A stretch of 64,000 nt of DNA from UBA6059 sp040219045 (GTDB lineage: Bacteria; Bacteroidota; Bacteroidia; Cytophagales; Cyclobacteriaceae), in NCBI GenBank assembly GCA_965229505.1, contig OZ245881.1, forward strand, positions 2,914,001 through 2,978,000, written 5' to 3'. The notes beneath the pieces were generated by a model. The model had not been told where the DNA came from. It made no database searches and saw nothing but the letters and a program-made list of their open reading frames with translations. This document shows, piece by piece, positions 1 to 8,326 of this stretch. Both the position numbers and the translations under genes were made by a program. Each line of letters begins with the position of its first letter. Positions within the stretch are counted from its first letter, which is position 1.

Positions 1-248
1 GAGTTGCCGGCATCATAAGTCTTCCAAACACCACCACCTGTAGTGGTCATGTAGTAGGTCATAGGGTCACCAATGACGCCACTGGAGGCTACAGAGCGTC
101 CGCCACGAAAAGGGCCGATGTTTCGCCATTTCACGGGTGCATAATGCTCGTTGAGGTCAACCGTAGGCTGAGGTGGAGTGGATTGCTTTTTCCTCTGCGC
201 CCATAGGGTTGATGAGGAGAGAAGAAGAATGACTATTAGATATCTCAT
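1..248 (-). CDS. VPS10/BNR-type glycosyl hydrolase-like protein, N-terminal part (cut by window edge)
   Basis: Reading from the ATG at 248 toward base 1 the frame stays open, so only about the first 82 residues are in the window. It starts with a hydrophobic signal peptide ending near LWAQ, followed by a Pro-rich linker and the segment WRNIGPFRGGRS, then TGGGVWKT. These last two motifs are typical of the first blades of secreted WD40/YVTN/BNR-like (sortilin VPS10) proteins that are very common in Bacteroidota. The enzymatic activity of that family is mostly unproven; a role outside the cytoplasm is inferred from the signal peptide. The 3' part lies outside the window. Confidence 0.7.
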   Translation of the reverse strand, partial: MRYLIVILLLSSSTLWAQRKKQSTPPQPTVDLNEHYAPVKWRNIGPFRGGRSVASSGVIGDPMTYYMTTTGGGVWKTYDAGN

Positions 249-410
249 AATATTAAGAAGGTTTGAGACAAGGTAGATTAACCCTGAATGGGTTGGAAGG
301 ACAATTATTTGGATGGTGATTGATAAAATAAATGAGCCATTGAGCAACTAGATTTTCCCGCTCATCTTGTACTTGTAACAGAAAAAAACATTTCATACGT
401 TTGTTGCTAA

Positions 411-845
411 ATGATGAAGTTTCTTTCAGGCTTTCTTCTTGCACTGCATATATTCCTGCTAAGTGGGAATGTAAATCTTTATGCCGAGGCAAAGCACTAC
501 GAAACTGTCATCTCGGGTGAGGAGGACTTCACAAGTGCCAATTTATCGGACACTGAATTTCTAAAGGGACGCCAAAGCCTATACTTTAGAGAAGCTCCGA
601 ACAAATCCAGAAAGTCAAGCTTTGATTTCATTATTGATTTTGCGGAAGTTGAAGAAGAGGATGATAAGTCCGGTGCGCACAAGAAGTTACTGGAACGCAA
701 TCCATATTATACTTCGCTGTTCCTTGCTCATTTAACCGGGTTTTTCTTTAATTCCGACCTGAATCAGTGCTTTACATTCGTAGAGCATTTTTCGCTTGAA
801 ACCTCCTGCAAGAGACACGTCATGTGTCAGGTCTTCAGGATATAG
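411..845 (+). CDS. Small secreted hypothetical protein
   Basis: A 144-residue frame with two adjacent ATG codons (411 and 414), an N-terminal hydrophobic signal sequence (about residues 3-25, ending near LYAEA), an acidic stretch near residue 80 (EVEEEDD) and a Cys-containing C-terminal part ending in CQVFRI. I do not recognise the family. It is divergent from the cut gene at 1-248 and lies 138 bases before the RND efflux operon on the same strand, so it may be co-regulated with it, but nothing in the sequence shows a functional link. The signal peptide and an open frame without rare codons favour a real gene. Confidence 0.5.
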   Translation: MMKFLSGFLLALHIFLLSGNVNLYAEAKHYETVISGEEDFTSANLSDTEFLKGRQSLYFREAPNKSRKSSFDFIIDFAEVEEEDDKSGAHKKLLERNPYYTSLFLAHLTGFFFNSDLNQCFTFVEHFSLETSCKRHVMCQVFRI

Positions 846-983
846 TACCAACTCCTTCTTAGGTTTTTCTATAGGCCATTTACATTCAGACTTCACCGCT
901 AATTAATGCACTGAGGTCTGAGGGTTAGCGCATGAATTTGCTTAATCCACTAATTAATCATCATCATTTAAAACCATACTATT

Positions 984-2066
984 ATGAAACGAATTCTCGT
1001 ATCTGTGATTTTGAGTGCTTTACTGTGGCACTCGAGTTGTGAACCACACAATGAGCATCATGAAGCTGAAGCTAAATTTTTAGTGACTAGTCCGGTCAAA
1101 ATGGACACCTCTGTAACCAAAAAGTATGTATCACAAATCCATTCCGCGCAGCATATAGAGCTGAGGGCACTCGAAAGAGGTTATCTGGAGAAGATTTTCG
1201 TAGACGAAGGACAGTTTGTGAAAAAGGGACAGTTGATGTTTCAGGTCATGCCCAGACTCTATCAAGCGGAGCTTCAAAAGGCCGAAGCTGAAGCACACTA
1301 TGCGGAAATAGAGTATCAAAACACCAAGAAACTCGCTGAGAGCAATGTCGTCGCACCTACAGAGTTGGCCTTGGCTGAAGCAAAGTTTGACAAGGCTAAA
1401 GCCGAGTTGGCCTTAGCTCAGGTACACCTTGATTTCACGCAAGTGAGAGCCCCATTTGATGGCATCATGGATCACTTTTATGTGAGACTAGGGAGTCTCT
1501 TAGAAGAAGGTGAATTGCTCACAACCCTGTCCGATAATCATGAGATGTGGGTGTATTTCAATGTACCTGAGGCAGAATACCTCGACTACAAAATTAAGTT
1601 CGATTCGGATCATCCCTTGCAGGTAAAGCTTTTAATGGCCAATAACAAGCTCTTCGATTATATCGGAGAAGTCAATACCATTGAAGCAGACTTCAATAAC
1701 GAAACAGGAAACATCGCTTTTAGAGCGACATTTCCTAACCCAAAAGGGCTGTTGAGACACGGTGAGACAGGTAGTGTGCTGGTAGAAGCGCCACTCGTCG
1801 ATGCATTGCTGATTCCTCAGAAGACAACTTTTGAGATTCTTGATAAGAAATATGTCTATGTCGTGGATGAGGACAATATCGTGAGATCGAGGCAAATTAC
1901 CGTCGGTTCAGAGCTGACTCATCTTTATGAGGTAACCGCCGGCTTGAAAGAATCGGATAGAATAATCCTTGAGGGTCTACGAAAAGTGAGAGACGGTGAC
2001 AAGGTCACTGCTGAGTTCGTTGACCCGGCGATAGTGATGTCAGAGCTTGAGCTCCATGCTGAATAA
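984..2066 (+). CDS. RND efflux periplasmic adaptor (membrane fusion protein, AcrA/MexA type)
   Basis: A 360-residue membrane fusion protein that would join the inner-membrane RND pump at 2094-5351 to the outer-membrane channel at 5348-6790. The N-terminus is a signal peptide ending in HSSC, a likely but non-canonical lipoprotein site. A biotinyl/lipoyl-like hairpin half is visible at about residues 60-90 (GYLEKIFVDEGQFVKKGQ). A helical hairpin rich in Ala, Glu and Lys follows (about 93-145). The second lipoyl half (QVRAPFDGIMD, about 153-163) and a beta-barrel region complete the usual order. Length and order match the family. The substrate cannot be told from sequence. The gap to the pump gene is 27 bases, so the three genes are one operon. 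Confidence 0.93.
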   Translation: MKRILVSVILSALLWHSSCEPHNEHHEAEAKFLVTSPVKMDTSVTKKYVSQIHSAQHIELRALERGYLEKIFVDEGQFVKKGQLMFQVMPRLYQAELQKAEAEAHYAEIEYQNTKKLAESNVVAPTELALAEAKFDKAKAELALAQVHLDFTQVRAPFDGIMDHFYVRLGSLLEEGELLTTLSDNHEMWVYFNVPEAEYLDYKIKFDSDHPLQVKLLMANNKLFDYIGEVNTIEADFNNETGNIAFRATFPNPKGLLRHGETGSVLVEAPLVDALLIPQKTTFEILDKKYVYVVDEDNIVRSRQITVGSELTHLYEVTAGLKESDRIILEGLRKVRDGDKVTAEFVDPAIVMSELELHAE

Positions 2067-2093
2067 TACCATTCACCTAACGAAAAAGAAGCG

Positions 2094-5000
2094 ATGTTTT
2101 TCAGCAGAATAATACACAGGCCTGTATTGGCCATTGTCATTTCGGTAGTACTTCTCTTTACTGGAAGTTTAGCGATCAACGAACTGCCTATATCTCAGTT
2201 TCCTCAAATAGCCCCTACGACGGTCAATATATTCATTGCCTATCCAGGGTCGAGTGCCGAGGTGTTGGTTAATTCCACACTCATTCCCCTAGAGCAAGCC
2301 ATCAATGGTGTGCAGGGTATGCGTTATATATCTTCCGATGCTACCAGTGCTGGTGAGGCGACTATCCGAGTCATTTTTGAACCCGGAACGGACCCTAATC
2401 AAGCAGTGGTTATGGTCAAGACACGGGTAGATCAGGTCATGCCACTACTGCCGCCATTAGTCCAGAGGGAAGGAGTCATTATTACCCCGATTCAGCCGAG
2501 TATGTTGATGTACGTCAACCTCTACAGTGAGGACAAGAATGCTGATGAGAAGTTCTTGTACAACTATGCGAATGTCAACATGATTCCTGAAATCCAGAGA
2601 ATCACAGGCATAGCCAGGGCACAAATATTAGGTAGTAGGCAGTATGCCATGAGGGTATGGCTCAAGCCTGATAGAATGCGAGCGTACAGAATCTCTGCGG
2701 AGGAGGTCATGGAGTCCATGCTGGAGCAGAGCATCATTGGCAGGCCAGGTCGGCTGGGTCAGAGTTCTGGTAAGCAGGCGCAATCACTCGAGTATGTACT
2801 GGTCTATCAGGAGCGGTACAATAAACCTGAGCAATACGAAAACATCATTATCAGGGAGAATGAAGAAGGTGAGATCATCCACTTAAAGGATATTGCCGAA
2901 GTAGAGCTTGGTAGCGAGTTTTTTGATATTTACTCCAATCTTGACGGCTATCCCGCAGCATCAATAGTCTTGAAACAGACCGTTGGTAGCAATGCCTCAG
3001 AGGTAATCGAAGAGGTTAAGGCCAGGCTGGCAGAAATGGAATCTGATTTTCCTCCTGGCATGGATTATAAGATCAGCTATGATGTTTCCAACTTCCTTGA
3101 TGCTTCTATTGAGCAGGTTACGCATACCCTGAGGGATGCATTTATCCTGGTTGCCATAGTCGTATTCCTGTTTTTAGGGGACTGGCGCTCAACGCTCATT
3201 CCGATTATTGCAGTACCTGTTTCCCTGATTGGTGCATTTTTTGTCTTGCAGGTTTTTGGCTTGTCCATCAACCTGATTACCCTGTTTGCGCTGGTTTTAG
3301 CCATTGGTATTGTCGTGGATGATGCCATTGTGGTAGTCGAAGCGGTGCATGCCAAAATGCATGAGAAGAATATCTCTCCTTACAACGCTGTGAAAGAGGT
3401 AATGGGCGAGATTAGTGGAGCTATCATCGCGATTACGATGGTGATGGTGTCTGTGTTTCTCCCAATTGCCTTTATGCCTGGCCCGGTGGGTACTTTCTAC
3501 CGACAATTTTCGATCACCATGGCCAGTTCGATCATACTATCGGCGGTAGTGGCCCTCACACTTACTCCCGTATTGTGTGCGATGCTGCTAAAAAGCCCGC
3601 ATGGAGAAAAGAAAAAGAAGTCAATATTGAGTAAAGCATTAGACGGCTTTAACAGTGGATTCGAAAAATTGACGGGTCGATATGTAGGGTTACTGAGACT
3701 CATTGTCAACCGCCGCTTGATCACATTCGGCATTTTGATAGCCTTCTGTATCGGCATCTACCTTGAGAATCAGGTGCTTCCTTCAGGATTTATTCCTAAT
3801 GAAGATCAGGGAACAATCTATGCGATCATCCAGACACCTCCCGGAGCTACGCTGGAGCGTACCAATAAGGTAGCACTTGAGCTTCAGAGAATCTCAGAAG
3901 AGATCGAAGGAATCGAATCTGTTTCTGCTTTGGCTGGGTATGAGATCATGACGGAAGGTCGTGGATCGAACGCGGGTACTTGTCTGATCAACCTAAAGAA
4001 CTGGTCGGAGCGCGAGCATTCGGTGCATGAGATCATGGAAGAGCTTGAGGAGAAGACCAAAGATCTGGGAGCGATTGTAGAATACTTTGAACCACCAGCC
4101 GTCCCAGGGTTTGGTTCATCTGGCGGTTTCTCGATGCGGTTGCTTGATAAAACCAACTCGACCGACTATCAGGAATTCGAGAAGATCAATACGAATTTCA
4201 TGAATGCGCTTCGCGAGCGTGAGGAGATCACAGGTCTATTCACTTTTTATGCAGCCAACTATCCACAATATGAGCTGGAGATAGACAATCAGGCCGCCAT
4301 GCAAAAGGGCGTTTCGATAGGAAGGGCGATGGAGAATCTCAATATAATGATCGGCAGTACCTATGAGCAGGGCTTTATTCGATTTGGTCGTTTTTTCAAG
4401 GTCTACGTCCAGTCAGGTCCTGAGTACAGAAGGTACCCATCTGACCTTGAAGATCTTTTTGTTAAAAATGAAGATGGCGAAATGGTGCCTTATTCTTCTT
4501 TTATGAAGATCAATAAAAGACAAGGCCCCAACGAAATCACACGGTACAACCTGTACAACTCGGCTTCCATCAGAGGTTTACCTGCTAAAGGGTTTACAAC
4601 TGGCGATGCTATTGCTGCGATTAGAGAAGTAGCTGAGAATACACTACCTCGTGGGTATGATGTCGGATGGGAGGATTTGTCTTATGACGAGGCTCGTAGA
4701 GGGAATGAGGCAATATTCATTTTCGTAGTGGTACTCATATTCGTCTATCTGGTATTGGCGGCACAATATGAGAGCTTCCTATTGCCACTGGCGGTAATTC
4801 TGTCACTGCCCGTGGGAATATTTGGGTCTTTTTTAATGCTAAAGTCGATGGGACTGGCCAATGATGTCTATGCCCAGGTAGGACTGATCATGCTGGTCGG
4901 TTTGCTGGGCAAAAATGCTGTACTCATCGTAGAGTTTGCCGTCCAGAAACAGCAGCAGGGAGCTACGATACTAGAGGCTGCAATCGAAGGTGCCAAGGTT

Positions 5001-5351
5001 CGTTTCAGACCGATTTTGATGACCTCATTTGCATTCATTGCTGGATTGATTCCTTTGGTACTATCACACGGTGCAGGAGCTGTAGGTAATCAGACCATCG
5101 GATCGTCAGCTATGGGAGGTATGTTGCTCGGAACAGTGTTTGGGGTGATTATCATACCCGGGTTGTACTATGTGTTCGCCAAGCTGGCCGAGGGTCGTTC
5201 GCTAATCAGAGATGAACACCAGGAGTCATGGTCTGAGGAGATTGTCAGTACTATGCGGGAGCAAGAACGCATCTTCGATGAACATCACAAGCAAGTGGAG
5301 GAGGCTAAAAAGAACTCTGAAGAAGACAATAAGCTAAACAAAGACAAATGA
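2094..5351 (+). CDS. RND multidrug efflux permease (AcrB/HAE1 type)
   Basis: A 1085-residue inner-membrane proton-driven pump of the hydrophobe/amphiphile efflux family. TM1 lies at about residues 10-28 and is followed by the porter segment ELPISQFPQIAPTTV typical of AcrB homologues. Two adjacent Asp residues in TM4 (D409 and D410, context GIVVDDAIVVVEA) match the proton relay pair of AcrB. The second half repeats the layout, with TM segments near residues 880-1040 and GLLGKNAVLIVEFA. A charged tail of about 40 residues ends the protein. The stop overlaps the start of the outer-membrane gene by ATGA, indicating translational coupling. The pair D-D and full length exclude a heavy-metal CzcA-type assignment only partly; HAE1 is the better fit. 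Confidence 0.95.
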   Translation: MFFSRIIHRPVLAIVISVVLLFTGSLAINELPISQFPQIAPTTVNIFIAYPGSSAEVLVNSTLIPLEQAINGVQGMRYISSDATSAGEATIRVIFEPGTDPNQAVVMVKTRVDQVMPLLPPLVQREGVIITPIQPSMLMYVNLYSEDKNADEKFLYNYANVNMIPEIQRITGIARAQILGSRQYAMRVWLKPDRMRAYRISAEEVMESMLEQSIIGRPGRLGQSSGKQAQSLEYVLVYQERYNKPEQYENIIIRENEEGEIIHLKDIAEVELGSEFFDIYSNLDGYPAASIVLKQTVGSNASEVIEEVKARLAEMESDFPPGMDYKISYDVSNFLDASIEQVTHTLRDAFILVAIVVFLFLGDWRSTLIPIIAVPVSLIGAFFVLQVFGLSINLITLFALVLAIGIVVDDAIVVVEAVHAKMHEKNISPYNAVKEVMGEISGAIIAITMVMVSVFLPIAFMPGPVGTFYRQFSITMASSIILSAVVALTLTPVLCAMLLKSPHGEKKKKSILSKALDGFNSGFEKLTGRYVGLLRLIVNRRLITFGILIAFCIGIYLENQVLPSGFIPNEDQGTIYAIIQTPPGATLERTNKVALELQRISEEIEGIESVSALAGYEIMTEGRGSNAGTCLINLKNWSEREHSVHEIMEELEEKTKDLGAIVEYFEPPAVPGFGSSGGFSMRLLDKTNSTDYQEFEKINTNFMNALREREEITGLFTFYAANYPQYELEIDNQAAMQKGVSIGRAMENLNIMIGSTYEQGFIRFGRFFKVYVQSGPEYRRYPSDLEDLFVKNEDGEMVPYSSFMKINKRQGPNEITRYNLYNSASIRGLPAKGFTTGDAIAAIREVAENTLPRGYDVGWEDLSYDEARRGNEAIFIFVVVLIFVYLVLAAQYESFLLPLAVILSLPVGIFGSFLMLKSMGLANDVYAQVGLIMLVGLLGKNAVLIVEFAVQKQQQGATILEAAIEGAKVRFRPILMTSFAFIAGLIPLVLSHGAGAVGNQTIGSSAMGGMLLGTVFGVIIIPGLYYVFAKLAEGRSLIRDEHQESWSEEIVSTMREQERIFDEHHKQVEEAKKNSEEDNKLNKDK

Positions 5352-6790
5352 TCACATTAAATAAATATATCAAACAAACGTGTGTGGGTCTGGCCTTCTT
5401 AATGGTAGGACTGACTTCATGTGTCCCTGATTTAGCAGTGCAAAAATCAGCCGACGCATCTACACCAGAGGCCTTTAATCAATCGATGGATACAACGAAT
5501 GTTGCTAACATTGACTGGAAGGCATATTTCACTGATCCTTATCTGATGGCGCTGATTGATACAGCCTTGAGCAACAATCAGGAGCTGAATATCCTGTTAC
5601 AGGAGATTGCGGTAGCTCAAAACGAGGTACAAGCCAAGAAGGGGGAGTACTTGCCTAGTGTCGGAATAGGTGCTGGTGTCGGTCTTGACAAGGTCGGAAG
5701 GTACACCCGAAACGGTGCGCTGGAAGCAAATAATGATATCGCACCGGGCAAGGAATTTCCAGAGCCCTTGGGAGACTTCATGGTAGGCGCCTATGCTACC
5801 TGGGAAGTAGATATCTGGCGAAAGCTGCGCAACGCGAAAAAGTCAGCCTACATGAGGTATCTGTCCACTAACGAGGGGCGAAACTTCATGGTGACCAATC
5901 TGATTGCTGAAATCGCCAGTGCTTACTATGAGCTTTTAGCGCTGGATAATCAGTTGGCACTTGTCAATCAGAACATCGAGATTCAAAACAATGCCTTTGA
6001 GATTGTCAAGATACAAAAGCAGGCTACTCGTGTCACTGAGCTGGCTGTGAAGCGGTTTGAAGCGCAGGTACTCAATACCAGGAGCCTACAGTATGGCATC
6101 CAACAGCAGATCGTGGAAACGGAAAATGAGATCAACTTTCTGCTGGGTAGATATCCCCAGCCGATACCTCGAAATGCGGCTGCTTTTGACGATCCGGTAC
6201 CCCAATTGATCCAGACGGGTATTCCGGCGCAGTTGCTGGAAAACCGTCCTGATGTCAGGCAGGCCGAGCTGGAGTTGGAGGCGGCTAAACTGGACATCAA
6301 AGTCGCCAGGGCACAGTTTTATCCCTCTGTGGGTATCACGGCAGGTATTGGCTACCAGGCGTTCAATCCGTCCTATTTGGTCAATACTCCCGAATCGCTG
6401 CTGTATTCACTGGTAGGTGATCTTACTTCACCACTGATTAATAGAAAGGCCATCAAAGCAGCCTATGCCAATGCTAATGCCAAGCAGATACAGGCGGTCT
6501 TCAACTATGAAAGAGCCATTCTCAAAGCATATGTAGAAGTGGCCAACCAGCTCTCCAATGTCAGTAACCTGTCCAGTGCTTATGAGCTACAAGAGCAACA
6601 GGTGGAGGCGTTAACCGCTTCAATTGATATATCCAATGTGCTGTTTACTTCAGCAAGAGCCGACTACATGGAGGTGTTGCTGACCCAACGTGAGGCATTG
6701 GAATCGAGATTTGAATTGAACGAGACAAAGATGAAGCAACTCCATGCTAAGGTCAGCATATATCAGGCCTTAGGTGGTGGTTGGAAATGA
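5348..6790 (+). CDS. RND efflux outer-membrane lipoprotein (NodT/OprM/TolC type)
   Basis: A 480-residue outer-membrane factor that completes the tripartite pump. The signal peptide ends in LTSC, a lipobox that predicts acylation of Cys25. Two OEP-like halves follow: one with ALIDTALSNNQELNILLQEI near residue 60 and a second with LLENRPDVRQAELELEAAK near residue 300, the classic signature of this family. It overlaps the permease gene by 4 bases and is followed by an intrinsic terminator at 6825-6863, so it is the last gene of the operon. Confidence 0.94.
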   Translation: MITLNKYIKQTCVGLAFLMVGLTSCVPDLAVQKSADASTPEAFNQSMDTTNVANIDWKAYFTDPYLMALIDTALSNNQELNILLQEIAVAQNEVQAKKGEYLPSVGIGAGVGLDKVGRYTRNGALEANNDIAPGKEFPEPLGDFMVGAYATWEVDIWRKLRNAKKSAYMRYLSTNEGRNFMVTNLIAEIASAYYELLALDNQLALVNQNIEIQNNAFEIVKIQKQATRVTELAVKRFEAQVLNTRSLQYGIQQQIVETENEINFLLGRYPQPIPRNAAAFDDPVPQLIQTGIPAQLLENRPDVRQAELELEAAKLDIKVARAQFYPSVGITAGIGYQAFNPSYLVNTPESLLYSLVGDLTSPLINRKAIKAAYANANAKQIQAVFNYERAILKAYVEVANQLSNVSNLSSAYELQEQQVEALTASIDISNVLFTSARADYMEVLLTQREALESRFELNETKMKQLHAKVSIYQALGGGWK

Positions 6791-6824
6791 TAGTGATTGT
6801 TGAGAAGTGATGTTTGGTTAGGGT

Positions 6825-6863
6825 GGACCCAGGTTGATTTATTTTAGCTTGGGTCCCTTTTTT
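6825..6863 (+). terminator. Intrinsic terminator after the RND efflux operon
   Basis: The inverted arms GGACCCA (6825-6831) and TGGGTCC (6850-6856) enclose an 18-base loop and are followed by CTTTTTT. It is placed 34 bases after the stop of the outer-membrane factor gene on the same strand, as expected for a Rho-independent terminator. Confidence 0.8.
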
Positions 6864-6891
6864 ATCTAGTTCGGGCGCGTACTTCACCACA

Positions 6892-7482
6892 TTATTTTGC
6901 CGTATACCCAAGATCGCTCAATTCTGCAGCAGTCATGTCTAGTACATTGACTTCCATGGGCACATCGACCAGCGGCTTGTCCAGAGAGTCTACTTCCACT
7001 ACCGCAATGGATTCCAGCACATCGAACCCTTTGAGCATCTGGCCAAAGATCATGTAGTTGCCATCCAACCGCGGGATGCCGTCCGGGTCATGGACGATGT
7101 ACAATTGACATCCTGCGGAGAGCTTTTCGGCATTGCCGTCCCGACCGGCACCTAACGCGCCGTAGATGTGCTTGATCGTATCATTAAACTCCGGCTTGAG
7201 CAGGTAAGGGGAGTCCGCAAAACCCTCAGGCGTATCAGGACATCCGCCCTGGATTACAAACCCTTCCACCACCCGATTGAAGGTATAGTCATGCCAGTAC
7301 CGCTCATCGGCCAGCTTGATAAAGCTCTCCTTATGGATAGGCGTTTCATTATATAGCCAAAAGAGCATTTCACCCTGCGGTGTTTTGATTTGCCCTACCG
7401 GGAATGTCTCAGGCTCCTTTGGTGGAGCAGAGCAGGCCAGGACTATGAGCAATAAAGCGAGAGGTTGGAGTCGGTGTATCAT
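6892..7482 (-). CDS. Cyclophilin-type peptidyl-prolyl isomerase, lipoprotein
   Basis: A 196-residue protein with a signal peptide and lipobox (LIVLACS, Cys17), so it would act as a lipid-anchored foldase in the periplasm. The cyclophilin fold is seen from about residue 30 onward: TPIHKESFIKLADERYW, then YTFNRVVEGFVIQGGCPD (the F-x-R-V-V/I active-site strand) and NYMIFGQMLKGFDVLESI near the C-terminus. The catalytic Arg of the FNRV motif is present. It converges with the RND operon. Upstream lies an unusual array of dyads at 7581-7769 that could act on this promoter. Confidence 0.9.
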   Translation of the reverse strand: MIHRLQPLALLLIVLACSAPPKEPETFPVGQIKTPQGEMLFWLYNETPIHKESFIKLADERYWHDYTFNRVVEGFVIQGGCPDTPEGFADSPYLLKPEFNDTIKHIYGALGAGRDGNAEKLSAGCQLYIVHDPDGIPRLDGNYMIFGQMLKGFDVLESIAVVEVDSLDKPLVDVPMEVNVLDMTAAELSDLGYTAK

Positions 7483-7789
7483 CTGCTGAAATTAGGTTTT
7501 GTTGGATTGAGTTGCAAGTGAGAATGCTGCTAGCTAATCGAAGGACATCAAAGACGGACTTACCTACCTGAGAAGTTCAGTTGGTAACCAAAAAGGCTAA
7601 CAATTGTAGGTAAAAGAACCAATCGTTGACCAAAAAGGTTAACAAACTGCCTGTTGATCAGCACTTGGTAACCAATTTGGCTAACATTTTAATATATTTT
7701 GCGCGTTTGTTGATCATTTTGGTTAACAATTGTGTCTTTGAGGTGACTCTGCTAACCTCTGAGGTGGGCCGTTGAACCTGGGAAGTGGG
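7483..7789. other. Intergenic region carrying the 42-bp-pitch dyad array
   Basis: About 300 bases between the start of the cyclophilin gene and the stop of the HigA-like gene (both on the minus strand). The 100 bases next to the cyclophilin gene should hold its promoter, although I see no convincing TAnnTTTG box. The rest is occupied by the five-dyad array described separately. No coding frame is supported. Confidence 0.6.
7581..7769. repeat. Five imperfect 19-bp dyads on an exact 42-bp pitch
   Basis: Each unit is a 7-5-7 dyad close to GTTGACC-N5-GGTTAAC. The dyads lie at 7583-7601, 7625-7643, 7667-7685, 7709-7727 and, more degenerate, 7751-7769. The second copy reads GTTGACCAAAAAGGTTAAC. 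Starts are 42 bases apart every time, while the roughly 21-base linkers share little. Forty-two bases is four turns of B-DNA, so all dyads face the same side of the helix. This geometry suggests a cooperative protein-binding array. The array overlaps no gene and sits directly behind a HigA-like HTH gene, a possible binder. Confidence 0.8.
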
Positions 7790-8071
7790 TCAGCTTTGCT
7801 GTTGACGAAGCTGCTGTAGCTGGTGGGTGACCTGTAGATGCATCCACTCCTCCGCAGGTACATCGAGGATTGCTTCCAGTCGCAGCGCCAGCCTGGGCGT
7901 AAAATTGCGAGTGCCATTGACATATCGGGAGAGCACACCCCGCGATACGCCCAGTTGCTCTGCTACCTGCACATGCAGTATGCCTTTGCTATCCATCACT
8001 TGCCGTAGGAGTTGACCGGGGGTGGTGGGACCGGATGTCGGGTTAGAGGATGTATTTTCCAGAGCGTCCAT
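7790..8071 (-). CDS. HigA-like XRE-family HTH protein without a visible HigB partner
   Basis: A 93-residue protein with an XRE helix-turn-helix at about residues 19-75. The stretch TPGQLLRQVMDSKGI followed by QVAEQLGVSRGVLSRYVNGTR is close to HigA/VapI antitoxins, including the typical start PGQLLR. The ending DVPAEEWMHLQ also resembles that family. A HigB/RelE-type toxin gene would be expected upstream, but 8072-8326 has no frame for one, so this looks like an orphan antitoxin or a stand-alone repressor. The frame contains no membrane or secretion signal. Downstream of it is the dyad array at 7581-7769. Confidence 0.8.
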   Translation of the reverse strand: MDALENTSSNPTSGPTTPGQLLRQVMDSKGILHVQVAEQLGVSRGVLSRYVNGTRNFTPRLALRLEAILDVPAEEWMHLQVTHQLQQLRQQQS

Positions 8072-8234
8072 CTTGGTATTTATGAAGGCTTATTCAACTT
8101 GTCAGTACTTTGCGTCTAACACTAAAATAGGGAAGTTCTGGCACATCCAAAGTAGAAAAACCGCACTCAGCTCGTTCTCGTCTGAGACGTGGATGACTAG
8201 TGAATCCTTGTCTTAAAAATATGACTATAGAGGG

Positions 8235-8252
8235 GGGGAGGTCACGCGTCTG
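8235..8252. repeat. GC-rich short hairpin before RAYT-A
   Basis: The bases around CGCGTCTGGAGACGCG form 7-bp arms with a two-base loop, in a G-rich stretch between the HigA-like gene and RAYT-A. It may be a fragment of a dispersed palindromic repeat; there is no T-tract for a terminator. Confidence 0.4.
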
Positions 8253-8285
8253 GAGACGCGCGCCAGGGAGGGGTTGTTAGGGTGG

Positions 8286-8326
8286 AAACCTATAAGGTTT
8301 TTAAAACCTTATAGTATTGTAATACT
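8286..8326. repeat. REP-A palindrome upstream of RAYT-A
   Basis: A 25-bp palindrome at 8290-8314 has 12-bp perfect arms (CTATAAGGTTTT and its complement) around one central T. A second, overlapping hairpin AGTATT-GT-AATACT covers 8313-8326 and touches the start codon of the transposase at 8327. The sequence AAACCTATAAGGTTTT recurs, slightly altered, directly behind the gene at 8922-8953. Confidence 0.85.

Noticed and set aside
253..492. 79-residue frame on the minus strand near the window start
   Set aside because: It overlaps the divergent promoter region and the start of the secreted protein gene, and has no recognisable features.
7581..7748. 42-base units as a coding 14-residue repeat
   Set aside because: 42 is divisible by three and the minus-strand frame gives similar LLTFLVN-like words, but stop codons fall between units and linkers are not conserved, so a DNA-level role is more likely.
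7581..7769. CRISPR array
   Set aside because: The repeated part is a 19-bp dyad that varies between copies and the linkers are about 21-23 bases; no cas gene is nearby.
8072..8326. A HigB toxin gene beside the HigA-like gene
   Set aside because: No frame of suitable length or similarity was found on either strand.
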